Origin: Marinobacterium sp.
GTDB lineage: Bacteria; Pseudomonadota; Gammaproteobacteria; Pseudomonadales; Balneatricaceae
Reading direction: 5' to 3'
Length of the DNA: 41,373 nt
Assembly (NCBI GenBank): GCA_025800125.1
Contig: JAOXSF010000067.1
Location: 1-41,373 of the forward strand
Both the position numbers and the translations under genes were made by a program. Position 1 is the first letter of the stretch; each line of letters begins with the position of its first letter. Positions 25,622 to 33,532 of the stretch are shown here, one piece after another. The notes beneath the pieces were generated by a model that saw only the letters and a list, made by a program, of their open reading frames with translations, was not told where the DNA came from and did not search any database.

Positions 25622-25885
25622 GACCTGCACCAGGTGGAAGCCGAACTGGGTTTTGATCGGGCCGTGGACAACCAGCTCTTTCTTTTTGAAAATTACCTGA
25701 TCAATCGCCCGCACCATCTGGCCTGGGCGCACTTCGCCAAGGTCACCAGAGCGTTTACGGGAGTTACAGGTTGAGTGTTTTTTTGCCAGCAGGCCAAAGT
25801 CTGCGCCTTTAGCGATTTTCTGCTTCAGGGCTTCTGCTTCTTCCTTTGTTTTAACAAGAATATGACGGGCAAGTGCCTTGGCCAT
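25607..25885 (-). CDS. ppiC: Parvulin-type peptidyl-prolyl cis-trans isomerase
   Basis: The 92-residue protein is a single parvulin domain without a signal peptide, so it is cytoplasmic and PpiC-like. It shows ARHILVKTKEEAEALKQKIAKGADFGLLAKKHSTC, SGDLGEVRPGQMVRAIDQVIF and GPIKTQFGFHLVQV, which cover the active-site histidines and the hydrophobic proline pocket. Length equals E. coli PpiC (93). It accelerates X-Pro isomerisation. GGAGAG lies about 4 bases before the ATG. It is monocistronic between the trpG terminator and a damaged LysR gene. Its last codons form part of a tandem repeat. Confidence 0.93.
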   Translation of the reverse strand: MAKALARHILVKTKEEAEALKQKIAKGADFGLLAKKHSTCNSRKRSGDLGEVRPGQMVRAIDQVIFKKKELVVHGPIKTQFGFHLVQVMYRD

Positions 25886-25981
25886 GATGCTCTCCGACAG
25901 GGTTCAATCAAGGGATCTGGAAGGCGCAGATTCTGGCATAAATTTCTCCACAGCGGGAGCAGCGAGGGGATAAACTTGCTG

Positions 25982-26455
25982 TTATCGCTTAAATGAAAGC
26001 GACCTTATCGCCGCATCGGGCTGACCTTTCTCTATCAGAAAATCAATAAGTACCCGTACACGTCGCGCTTTCTGACTATTTTGTACGAAGTAGAGATAAA
26101 GGCCCGGGTAGGGTATCCACCAGGACTCTAATATCGGTTGGAGTCTGCCCTCAGTCAGTTGCTGCCTGATCATGGGGGTTACAATTCGGCCAATCCCCAG
26201 CCCTTTCTCTGCCGCGTCCACCATGGCATCGGTGTCATTCACGATCAGCGCGATGGGCATCTGTCCCGCTTCGGTCAGTTCAATCCTGCGTGTAGAGCGG
26301 GTAAATAGCGGTAGATCTAATCCGCTCTCCAGTTGCTTCAGTGCCTGGCTGACTGAGGGCGCGGCCATCTCCAGCTTCCGGGGAGCACCGCGAATGCTGC
26401 CTGCGCGCACAATTGCCTGAAAAACTTTGAGCTGGTTAAAGGTGCTGCCATTCAT
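25982..26455 (-). pseudogene. LysR-family regulator with an internal in-frame deletion
   Basis: The 157-residue frame starts with a complete LysR helix-turn-helix (residues 1-65, VFQAIVRAGSIRGAPRKLEMAAPSVSQALKQLE, ending LTEAGQ). It jumps straight to the end of an effector domain (66-157, MPIALIVNDTDAMVDAAEKGLGIGRI, then RVLIDFLIEKG). About 145 residues usual for the family, holding the linker helix and most of lobe I and II, are missing. The junction is near base 26260. The ATG has no ribosome binding site. It is most simply a decayed gene. A working mini-regulator that can still bind DNA is possible, since the frame is intact. The divergent target gene expected for LysR proteins is absent. 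Confidence 0.75.
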
Positions 26456-26496
26456 TGTGGTTACGCTACGGTTTGCCTTGTTGTGACTTACTGTAA

Positions 26497-26607
26497 GCCC
26501 TGCAAGGTGAAGTGGTGAATATGCTGGTCAATGAGTACTGGACCATTTCACTGGATGGGTTGGGCGATGTTCTGATCAGTGATTACCGGGTTGACGTGGT
26601 GTCTTGA
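26497..26607 (+). other. Short open frame, possible gene remnant
   Basis: A frame open from 26497, with an ATG at 26521, ends at TGA 26605-26607. Its last 28 residues (beginning MLVNEYWTISLDGLGD) look protein-like and GGTGA precedes the ATG. It lies upstream of and divergent from the damaged LysR gene, where that regulator's target gene would be expected. I do not recognise a family. It may be the tail of a deleted gene or chance. Confidence 0.25.
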
Positions 26608-26611
26608 TGAT

Positions 26612-26688
26612 ACTGCCAGTATTTTCCAGGCGAAGCTCCCTGTTCACGCTGAGGTTTGTACAAGGTGACAGGCTTTCATACTGGCAGT
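26612..26688. repeat. 77-bp element with 11-bp inverted ends overlapping the Lrp gene stop
   Basis: ACTGCCAGTAT (26612-26622) and ATACTGGCAGT (26678-26688) are perfect inverted repeats 55 bases apart. Inside, CCTGTTCAC and GTGACAGG pair with one bulge, making a long cruciform-like hairpin. The right arm supplies the last codons and stop (26676-26678) of the Lrp-type gene. This resembles a small palindromic repeat or MITE-like insertion, or a long terminator. Confidence 0.55.
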
Positions 26689-27140
26689 GTAGTGGTAAAT
26701 TTATCCCGCTTCATGGCGATCAGGGTGCGAAATTTGCGCATATTCGATTCCGCGTACAGCACCCGTTCGCAGAATGCCTGGAAGGCATCCATATCTGGTA
26801 CGGATACGATCAATACAAAGTCAACTTCACCGGTTACCTGGTAACATTGGGTAACTTCTGGTGCCTGTTGTACTGCGCGACTGAAGCGCTGGCTCAGGTC
26901 AACGCGGTCGCGCTCCATCTCTACTTCCACAATCATGGTGATAGGAACCCCTGCCAGTCGTGGGTTCAGGATGGCAACATCAGCGATAATAGCCCCCTGT
27001 TCTCTGAGTTTGCGTACCCGCTTCAGACAGGCAGGTGGTGACAGGCCAACGGTGTCAGCCAGGTGCTGGTTGCTGATCCGATTGTCCTGTTGCATTTGAC
27101 GCAGAATGTGTCGGTCGATCTCATCCATAGTGGTGTCCAT
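26676..27140 (-). CDS. Lrp/AsnC-family transcriptional regulator
   Basis: The 154-residue protein has an N-terminal helix-turn-helix (about 5-62: DEIDRHILRQMQQDNRISNQHLADTVGLSPPACLKRVRKLREQGAI). A RAM/AsnC ligand-binding domain (about 68-150) includes the family pattern VTGEVDFVLIVSVPDMDAF. Such proteins form octamers that sense amino acids. The start is the ATG at 27140. A second ATG at 27128 is possible, and neither has a clear ribosome binding site. It is divergent from the membrane gene at 27344 across 203 AT-rich bases, a layout often seen when a regulator controls its neighbour. The last codons lie in an inverted-repeat element. Confidence 0.9.
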   Translation of the reverse strand: MDTTMDEIDRHILRQMQQDNRISNQHLADTVGLSPPACLKRVRKLREQGAIIADVAILNPRLAGVPITMIVEVEMERDRVDLSQRFSRAVQQAPEVTQCYQVTGEVDFVLIVSVPDMDAFQAFCERVLYAESNMRKFRTLIAMKRDKFTTTLPV

Positions 27141-27343
27141 GCTGACCAGTGCCCGGGTTTGTGGAGAAATTCTGAATATTAATCAACTTATGGCTTTTGT
27201 GAAATTTTATTTTGCTTATGCAGCCTGAAATATTCTGTATACGTTTTAAGCAAAGGCAAAAAAGAAAGTACGTGAACAGTGAAGCTGTCATGATTGCGCC
27301 CCTGACTATCTTGTGAATTTTTCCATATTGTAAGGGTTTAACC

Positions 27344-28348
27344 ATGTCATCACTGGGCAATCTACCGCTTCAACCGGACGCATTGAAGCGCTTTTTTACT
27401 GAGCTGGCCGCAGAAATCTGGGAGGTATCCTGGACGCTGTTTAAACTGATGGTGCCGACTCTGCTGGTTGTTAAAGTGCTGGAAGAGATGGGCGGTGTTG
27501 AGTTGTTGGGCCAGTGGCTGGGGCCCGTTATGCAGCTGGTGGGGTTACCAGATAGTATGGGCTTGGTATGGGCAACCACCATGCTGACCAACATCTATGC
27601 CGGTATGATTGTGTTTTTTCAGCTCAGCCTGCAAGAGCCAATGACTGTCGCGCAGGTAACGGTCTTGAGCACGCTGTTGCTGTTCGCCCACGGCCTGCCG
27701 GTTGAAGTTCGAATTGCACAGCAGGCGGGTATGCGGGTACGGGTCAGCCTGTTATTGCGTATTGGCGGTGGTTTACTACTGGGCTGGATGCAGTATCAGT
27801 TGTATGCAGCAGGTGACTGGTTACAGCAGCCCAACGTACTGGCCTGGCAACCAGAGCCCGTTGATAACAGTTTGCAGGGTTGGTTTTTGGCTCAGGCAGA
27901 AAGCCTGGTAATGATTCAGCTGATTATTATTGTGCTGCTGACCGGCCTTAAATTACTGAAAGTGATCGGTGTTGAAAAACTGATGGCCTGGCTATTGCGG
28001 CCGTTGTTACGGCTGCTGAAAATTGGCTCTGAAGCAACCACGATCACCATTATCGGTGCAACATTGGGGCTGGCATTTGGTGGTGGTCTGTTGATTAAAG
28101 AAGCCCGTGCCGGGCATGTACCAGAAAAAGATGTGTTTGCCGCGATGGCCTTTCTGGCGATGAGTCATAGTCTGATTGAAGACACCTTGCTGGTACTGGT
28201 GCTGGGGGCAGACCTTACCGGTGTACTCTGGATGAGATTGCTGTTTACCGTGGTGGTGGTTGCCTTCCTGACCCGCTGGGTAGCACGACGCAGTGACCCA
28301 TTCTGGCAACGCTGGCTGGTAAACCCGCATATACGACCACAAACCTGA
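27344..28348 (+). CDS. Nucleoside recognition (Gate) domain membrane protein
   Basis: The 334-residue inner-membrane protein has about eight hydrophobic segments in two halves, each with the Gate-domain pattern. The first half has LMVPTLLVVKVLEEMGGVELLGQWLGPVMQLVGLP near 36-70 followed by TNIYAGMIVFF. The second has ATTITIIGATLGLAFGGGLLIKEA near 229-252. Gate proteins occur in nucleoside transporters, spore maturation proteins and other membrane systems. The substrate here is unknown. AAGGG lies 7 bases before the ATG. Divergence from an Lrp/AsnC regulator suggests amino-acid-responsive control and perhaps a role in amino acid or nucleobase movement, but that is inference. Confidence 0.8.
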   Translation: MSSLGNLPLQPDALKRFFTELAAEIWEVSWTLFKLMVPTLLVVKVLEEMGGVELLGQWLGPVMQLVGLPDSMGLVWATTMLTNIYAGMIVFFQLSLQEPMTVAQVTVLSTLLLFAHGLPVEVRIAQQAGMRVRVSLLLRIGGGLLLGWMQYQLYAAGDWLQQPNVLAWQPEPVDNSLQGWFLAQAESLVMIQLIIIVLLTGLKLLKVIGVEKLMAWLLRPLLRLLKIGSEATTITIIGATLGLAFGGGLLIKEARAGHVPEKDVFAAMAFLAMSHSLIEDTLLVLVLGADLTGVLWMRLLFTVVVVAFLTRWVARRSDPFWQRWLVNPHIRPQT

Positions 28349-28365
28349 TAACGTAAACAGGTTTT

Positions 28366-28400
28366 GTACCGGCCTGCATCAGGGCAGATGTGGCCGGTAC
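28366..28400. terminator. Hairpin between convergent genes
   Basis: GTACCGGCC (28366-28374) pairs with GGCCGGTAC (28392-28400). An inner CATC/GATG pairing shortens the loop to 6 nt. AAAAC on the left gives a T-rich tail only for the minus strand. It sits between the Gate-domain and DUF2252 gene ends. Confidence 0.65.
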
Positions 28401-28412
28401 GGTTATCAGAAC

Positions 28413-28480
28413 TTATGTTCAGTAAAGCCTGGTGTTCAGTAGGGCTTAGTTCTCAGCAAAACCTGGTTCTCAGCAGAGTT
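28413..28480. repeat. Four 17-bp tandem repeats ending at the DUF2252 stop codon
   Basis: Degenerate copies occupy 28413-28429, 28430-28446, 28447-28463 and 28464-28480 with an exact 17-bp period. The shared pattern is TRGTTCWCAGYARRRYY, with two or three differences between copies. The last base of the array is the third base of the DUF2252 stop codon (minus strand). Confidence 0.9.
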
Positions 28481-29742
28481 TAGCGCTCCAGCGCATCGCA
28501 AAACAGTTTCCAGTCATTATCAACTCGACGGGCATAGTTGAGTGCCACACCGCGTAATACCCGCAGGAATGATTTGCGATCTGGTGTCACTTTTTGGCGA
28601 ATAAAACGGATAAAGCGGTTATCCGGTTCCTGCACATGAGCAGAGCCTCGGGCATGCTCGCGTCCCAGAATTTCGCCCCAGATGGATGCCATATGAAGGT
28701 ATTCTGCTTCGTTCAGTTCTTCCGTTGGGAAATCCCGTTTGAAAGGGGAGCGCTCACGTACTGAAAACTCCTGTTCGCCCAGTTCCAGCCAACCCAGCCA
28801 GCTGTCAGGGTGTTCTGCAATCGCATGGAAAGCACGTGCATGGCGCTGCCCTTCATGCGGGAAGGTGTGGCGATACCAGTTCTGTTCAGCTTCTGGCATC
28901 ACGCAGACGGAGGCGGGACGCTTTTGTTCTTTGATGTCGAGAATCAGGTTTTCTTTTGGGGTTTCACCGGCAATCAGTGCATAGTAACGCTGGCTACCCA
29001 GTGAACCAGTCCCCGCTCCCTGACGCGCTGCTATATCCAGAATTTCAGGCAGTTCCGGGGTGTCCGCGTTAGTGCGGGTATGGTGGTATTGCTGTAACGC
29101 TTGTGTCAGAGCGGTATGCTGGTCATCGTTGATTGGGTCCAGCTTATCGTGTTCCGGGTCCAGTTTGCTGAAATTGTCACAGGTCCATTTTTTCAGCATC
29201 CGTTTACGGCTGTATTTATCGTGTACCTGTTCCAGGAAGTGGCGAATCGGCTTCGGTGCAAACTCGATACGTGCTGCCGGGTTATCTTCAATGGCACTGA
29301 CCACTGCTTTCAGGTAGGCCCTGCCAAGGTTTTTTACCGCATCGTCTGCCAACCCTTCGCGATAGTACGGCTTTTCAGCAAGATCCAGCACCATGCTGAC
29401 CGCCAGCCGCCACAGGTCATATTGATAGTCGGCAACAACAGCATCATCAAAATCGTCCATACCATAGTAGATGCGGTCGTAGTGGTCATGCAGTGCGCCA
29501 AAGTTGTAGACATGGGCATCACCCTGTAGCCAGATCTGACTTTCCGGGCAGCCGCCGAATAGCGAGATGCGCCAGTCATGGGACATGTCCTGCCAGAAAA
29601 GATGGTTGGTACCACGGAAGAATACAAACGGACTGGCCGCCATCTTCTGGTATTTCAGGGCGCGGGCGTCATCTGGCAGCGTGCTGTTAAAACGGGCGAT
29701 TTCTGTCAGTAGCAGCTGTTCGCGTGTATGCAGTACCTTCAT
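28480..29742 (-). CDS. DUF2252 family protein
   Basis: The 420-residue soluble protein belongs to the uncharacterised DUF2252 family. Typical segments are KMAASPFVFFRGTNHLFWQD (33-52), GDAHVYNFG (74-82) and the acidic MDDFDD (95-100), then YDLWRLAVSM and LDIKEQKRPASV. The GDxHxxNFG and DDFD pattern recalls the catalytic and metal loops of aminoglycoside-phosphotransferase-like kinases, so a small-molecule kinase-like fold is likely, though no reaction is established. Length is usual for the shorter members. The ATG at 29742 has AAGGA about 10 bases upstream. It is monocistronic, convergent with the Gate gene and divergent from the pseudouridine synthase. Confidence 0.88.
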   Translation of the reverse strand: MKVLHTREQLLLTEIARFNSTLPDDARALKYQKMAASPFVFFRGTNHLFWQDMSHDWRISLFGGCPESQIWLQGDAHVYNFGALHDHYDRIYYGMDDFDDAVVADYQYDLWRLAVSMVLDLAEKPYYREGLADDAVKNLGRAYLKAVVSAIEDNPAARIEFAPKPIRHFLEQVHDKYSRKRMLKKWTCDNFSKLDPEHDKLDPINDDQHTALTQALQQYHHTRTNADTPELPEILDIAARQGAGTGSLGSQRYYALIAGETPKENLILDIKEQKRPASVCVMPEAEQNWYRHTFPHEGQRHARAFHAIAEHPDSWLGWLELGEQEFSVRERSPFKRDFPTEELNEAEYLHMASIWGEILGREHARGSAHVQEPDNRFIRFIRQKVTPDRKSFLRVLRGVALNYARRVDNDWKLFCDALER

Positions 29743-29983
29743 TCTGTATGTTTCCTTCTTTCCATGATGCTGGCGATCTGGTTCCAGACGATCAAGAGCC
29801 CAGGCTGTGACATTCGAGGCGCAATAGTCTGTCGCTGGATTGTTGCAATTTCGGGAATTTATTTCTGTTGAGGAAATTGTAACGCTGCCGGATGGAAAAC
29901 CCTATTACGACCGCTTACCACGATTGCGCTTAAAATCATGGCACTTAAAATAGCCGTCTTTCTGAGTGACTGGAGTGCCCGTC

Positions 29984-30868
29984 ATGGCCATTGCTGCCAA
30001 ACCGTCCGCTGTATCAATGCCAATGGAAGCTGATGGTTGTGAAACTGTACTGGATTTTCTTTGCCAGCGTTTTCCTCGTATTGAGGCGCAGGTCTGGCGG
30101 GAGCGGTTGCAACAGGGCAAAGTGCATCGGGAAGACGGCACACGCTATCAGTTGGGCTCGCCCTTTGTACCGCAACAGAAGGTGCTTTATTACCGTGAGG
30201 TTCCTGATGAGCCACTGATTCCTGTGCAGGAACAGATTCTGTTTCAAGATGAGCTGATATTAATTGCCTGTAAACCGCATTTCTTGCCGGTGCATCCCAG
30301 CGGCCCCTGGGTGAATGAGTGTCTGGTGAACCGTTTGCGCAAATGCACCGGTAACAGTGAACTGACCCCTGCCCACCGTATTGATCGTGAAACTGCCGGG
30401 CTGGTGCTGTGCTGTAAGCAAGCGAAGCATCGTGCAGCCTACCAGCGACTGTTTGCAACAGGCGATATTCAGAAAAGTTATCGCGCTGTTGCCGCGGTTA
30501 CTGAGGGTGTCGTTTCCGGCCAGCAATGGGTAGTCAGAAACCGCATGGTGAAAGGCGACCACTGGATGGTAATGGCGATTGCCGAAGGTGAAGCTAACAG
30601 CCACTCCACTATCGAATGCCTGAAAATCGAGCGGGGACGAGGTCTGTTTGCGTTGAGCCCTCATACGGGTAAAACCCATCAGCTACGGCTGCATATGAAC
30701 AGCCTGGGTATGCCGCTGGAATATGATCGTTTCTATCCACAGTTACTGCCCAAAGCGGCTGACAATTACGCCTGCCCACTGCAACTGCTGGCGTACAGTC
30801 TTGTCTTTACTGACCCTGTCAGCAATCAGTTACGGGAATTTATAACGCCTCGCCGGTTAAACTTCTGA
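29984..30868 (+). CDS. RluA-family pseudouridine synthase
   Basis: The 294-residue enzyme converts a uridine in structured RNA to pseudouridine. It has a short S4-like N-terminal region (about 18-70) and the RluA catalytic motif HRIDRETAGLVL (131-142) with catalytic D134, followed by a KSYRAV strand and HTGKTHQLRLHM near the C-terminal RNA-binding part. The RNA target is not predictable from sequence. The ATG at 29984 is preferred because GGAG lies 8 bases upstream. A GTG at 29966 would add 6 residues. It is preceded by 241 bases without a gene and followed, after 162 bases, by the QhpF-like operon. No functional link is apparent. Confidence 0.88.
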   Translation: MAIAAKPSAVSMPMEADGCETVLDFLCQRFPRIEAQVWRERLQQGKVHREDGTRYQLGSPFVPQQKVLYYREVPDEPLIPVQEQILFQDELILIACKPHFLPVHPSGPWVNECLVNRLRKCTGNSELTPAHRIDRETAGLVLCCKQAKHRAAYQRLFATGDIQKSYRAVAAVTEGVVSGQQWVVRNRMVKGDHWMVMAIAEGEANSHSTIECLKIERGRGLFALSPHTGKTHQLRLHMNSLGMPLEYDRFYPQLLPKAADNYACPLQLLAYSLVFTDPVSNQLREFITPRRLNF

Positions 30869-30938
30869 GCCCGATAATGTCGTATTGTTCTTCCACTGTG
30901 GTTGATGATCAGAGCGGTTCTGGTGCAGGAAGTCTCGT

Positions 30939-30958
30939 TTACAACTGGTTACAACTGG
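30939..30958. repeat. Perfect 10-bp tandem duplication upstream of the ABC exporter gene
   Basis: TTACAACTGG occurs twice in direct succession (30939-30948 and 30949-30958), about 75 bases before the exporter ATG. It may be an operator pair or another member of the tandem repeat series. Confidence 0.85.
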
Positions 30959-31030
30959 TCACATCACACGGCAATACTGACAGCCCAGGCCAGGTAAAGT
31001 CAGACGGGCACTGAATTTCTGGAGATCCCC

Positions 31031-32803
31031 ATGTCTGACCGGCTGTCGCGTTTTGCCTTGCGCAATCTGTTGTTACGCGCCATTGAAAGCCCAGACCCGC
31101 AACGTCTGCAACAGGCTCTGGACTGGTTGTTTGGTTTTGTCCGGCCCCAGCGTCGAGCGATACTACAGGTTGTGGGGTTGTCACTGCTAGCGTCCATGTT
31201 GGTGTTGCTGCAACCCTGGTTAACCAAACTGTTGATTGATGATGGTTTGCTGGCAAAAGACTACGCCATGCTGGTGCAGCTGGCGCTGATCATGATTGCT
31301 GTGGGCGTTTTCAGCAGTGCGCTGGCGGGGGTAAACCGCTATCTGCACACGCGCTTATCAGCGCGGGTGCTGTTCAGCTTACGGGATGATGTTTATGGGC
31401 ATCTGTTAAAACTTGCGCCGAGTTTCTTTGCGCAGCGACGTACCGGCGACATTCTGTCGCGACTGGATGGCGATGTTGCACAGATTCAGCGTTTTGCCGT
31501 GGACTCGCTGTTTTCAGCACTGTCCAGTGTACTGGGGCTGGTAGGGGCACTGGTGCTGATGGTCAGTCTCAGCTGGCAGTTGTCGTTGATTGTTGCCTTG
31601 CTGATTCCATTGGAAGTGCTCTGGTTGCGCTGGATGCGACGCAAGGTTGAGCGTCAGAGCCGGAGCCTGCGTGAGCGCTCTGCTGACCTGTCTTCCTTTC
31701 TTGTTGAAACGTTGCCAGCTACAAAATTTATTCAGGCCAGCGGTCAGCAACAGCGAGAACAGCAGCGGCTGGGCCAGTTGAATGAACAGTATCTGGGAGA
31801 TTTGCTCAAGTTACAGATCACCGAATTCTTTACCCAGGCGGTGCCTGGTACTTTAACCTCAATCTCCCGTGCCGGTGCCTTCCTGATTGGCGGTTACTGG
31901 GTGATTGAGGGCAGCTGGCAACTGGGGGCGCTGATTGCCTTTTCAACCTATCTGGGGATGGCGGTTGGCCCGGTGCAGAGTCTGTTAGGGTTATATGTGG
32001 CTGTGCAGCGAATGACGGTCAGTCTGGAGCGGGTCATGGAATTACGACTGGCTCCGCAGGCTGTGGCAGAGGTGCCTGAGCCACAACCATTACCGGAGCA
32101 AGGCGGATGCTTGCAGTTGGAGAGCGTCAATTTCAGCTGGCAGAACGCCCGTGGTGTTATGCCGTTATTAAACAATGTTAGCGTGACTGTTCCCGCAGGT
32201 TATCGGGTGGCACTCAGTGGCCCGTCTGGCAGTGGTAAAACGACGCTGATTGATCTGCTGCAGCGTCATTATGATCCCCAACAGGGGCGTATCCTGCTGG
32301 ATGGTATAGACCTTCGCCAGACATCACTGGCCCAGTTGCGTCAGCGCATTGCTGTGGTCAGCCAGGATATTGTGCTGTTTCGGGGCACCCTGGCCGACAA
32401 CCTGCGCTATGCCGCGCCCCATGCCAGTGATGAACAGCTGCAACAGGTAATCAATCAGGCACAGCTGGACAGGCTGGTGGCGCAACTGCCGCAAGGGCTG
32501 GACACAGCACTGGGGGAGCGTGGACAGCAACTTTCCGGTGGTCAGCGTCAGCGTATTGCCATTGCACGGGCGCTGTTGCAACAACCACAGATTCTGGTGA
32601 TGGATGAAGCCACCTCTGCGGTTGATGAAACCACAGAGCAGGCGATTATCCAGGCGGTGGATGCCCTTTTTGCTGACCGCACCCGTATTCTGATCAGTCA
32701 TCGTGCCAGTAGCTGGCGTGATGCAGATTTGCACCTGCAACTTTCTGACGGGGCGCTTCGTACCCATGTGCAAACAGCGCGAGACAATAAAGGGGAACAC
32801 TGA
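31031..32803 (+). CDS. ABC exporter, fused permease-ATPase (QhpF-like)
   Basis: The 590-residue half-transporter has an N-terminal six-helix exporter domain (about 40-330) and a C-terminal ATPase: Walker A GPSGSGKT (397-404), signature LSGGQ (501-505), Walker B ILVMDEA (521-527) and ISHRASSWRDAD. It would act as a homodimer in the inner membrane. There is no C39 peptidase domain. GGAG lies 6 bases before the ATG. Its stop overlaps the start of a small subtilisin-like protease gene, and an FAD monooxygenase gene follows. That trio matches QhpF, QhpE and QhpG, in which the exporter moves a crosslinked gamma subunit to the periplasm. A generic lipid or drug exporter is the alternative. Confidence 0.8.
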   Translation: MSDRLSRFALRNLLLRAIESPDPQRLQQALDWLFGFVRPQRRAILQVVGLSLLASMLVLLQPWLTKLLIDDGLLAKDYAMLVQLALIMIAVGVFSSALAGVNRYLHTRLSARVLFSLRDDVYGHLLKLAPSFFAQRRTGDILSRLDGDVAQIQRFAVDSLFSALSSVLGLVGALVLMVSLSWQLSLIVALLIPLEVLWLRWMRRKVERQSRSLRERSADLSSFLVETLPATKFIQASGQQQREQQRLGQLNEQYLGDLLKLQITEFFTQAVPGTLTSISRAGAFLIGGYWVIEGSWQLGALIAFSTYLGMAVGPVQSLLGLYVAVQRMTVSLERVMELRLAPQAVAEVPEPQPLPEQGGCLQLESVNFSWQNARGVMPLLNNVSVTVPAGYRVALSGPSGSGKTTLIDLLQRHYDPQQGRILLDGIDLRQTSLAQLRQRIAVVSQDIVLFRGTLADNLRYAAPHASDEQLQQVINQAQLDRLVAQLPQGLDTALGERGQQLSGGQRQRIAIARALLQQPQILVMDEATSAVDETTEQAIIQAVDALFADRTRILISHRASSWRDADLHLQLSDGALRTHVQTARDNKGEH

Positions 32804-33510
32804 TGCAGACACAGACAGCAGACAGCGCTGATGCGATCAGAGTCGGCATTGTTGATAGTGGGTGTAGCGAGCGGCACTGGGCACAGGTCAGTGCTGCAAC
32901 AGCTTTTATCGTTGAGAACGACAGCCTCTGGCAGTGTGATGCAATACCGGATCAATTGAGCCATGGCAGTGCTTCAGTTGAAGTAGTGTGTGCTGAAGTA
33001 CCTCAGGCTGCGCTATATATCGCTCAGGTATTTCAGGCCCGGTTGACTACGACTGCTGTGCAGGTTGCGGCTGCTATCGACTGGTTATGTAGTCAACAGG
33101 TGCAACTGATCAATCTTAGCCTGGGATTACGCCGTGATGACCCAGCACTGCGTGAAGCTGTCGCTGCTGCTGTGGCGCAGGGTGTGCTGCTCTGCGCCTC
33201 TACACCGGCCCGTGGCGAGCCGGTGTGGCCCGCCAGTTATCCTGGTGTGTTACGTGTGACAGGCGATGCTCGTTGTCAGCCTGGCGAATGGGCGTTACTG
33301 GCAGGACAGCGTGCTGATATAGGGGCCTGTGTGCAGGGGCTGAGTGATGCGGGGAGCGGTGCCAGTATTGCTACCGCTCGGGTGACGGCAACACTGGCTC
33401 GCTTTATGACTGCACAGCCCGGCATCAGCCGTGCCCGGCTAGGGCAACAGTTGAAACAGCAGGCGCGTTATATGGGTGCTGAAGGGCCAGGCCTCAATGG
33501 GTCGGTCTAG
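32803..33510 (+). CDS. Small cytoplasmic subtilisin-like protease (QhpE-like)
   Basis: The 235-residue S8-family protein has the triad D18 (VGIVDSG), H54 (LSHGSASV) and S188 (GSGASIATARV), with INLSLGL at 103-109. It lacks a signal peptide and propeptide, so it is a cytoplasmic processing enzyme, not a secreted one. The oxyanion-hole asparagine normally found in a GN motif before the YPASYP-like loop is not visible (the segment reads LLCASTPARGEPVWPASYPG). In quinohemoprotein amine dehydrogenase maturation the comparable protease QhpE removes the leader of QhpC. The ATG overlaps the exporter stop by one base, so the two are coupled. The QhpE assignment rests mainly on the gene trio. Confidence 0.78.
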   Translation: MQTQTADSADAIRVGIVDSGCSERHWAQVSAATAFIVENDSLWQCDAIPDQLSHGSASVEVVCAEVPQAALYIAQVFQARLTTTAVQVAAAIDWLCSQQVQLINLSLGLRRDDPALREAVAAAVAQGVLLCASTPARGEPVWPASYPGVLRVTGDARCQPGEWALLAGQRADIGACVQGLSDAGSGASIATARVTATLARFMTAQPGISRARLGQQLKQQARYMGAEGPGLNGSV

Positions 33511-33532
33511 CGGGGCTGTACCAGGGGGGGCA

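Noticed and set aside
26604-27041. 145-codon plus-strand open frame opposite the Lrp-type gene
   Set aside because: It is the complement of a clear Lrp/AsnC gene, with no motif or start signal of its own.
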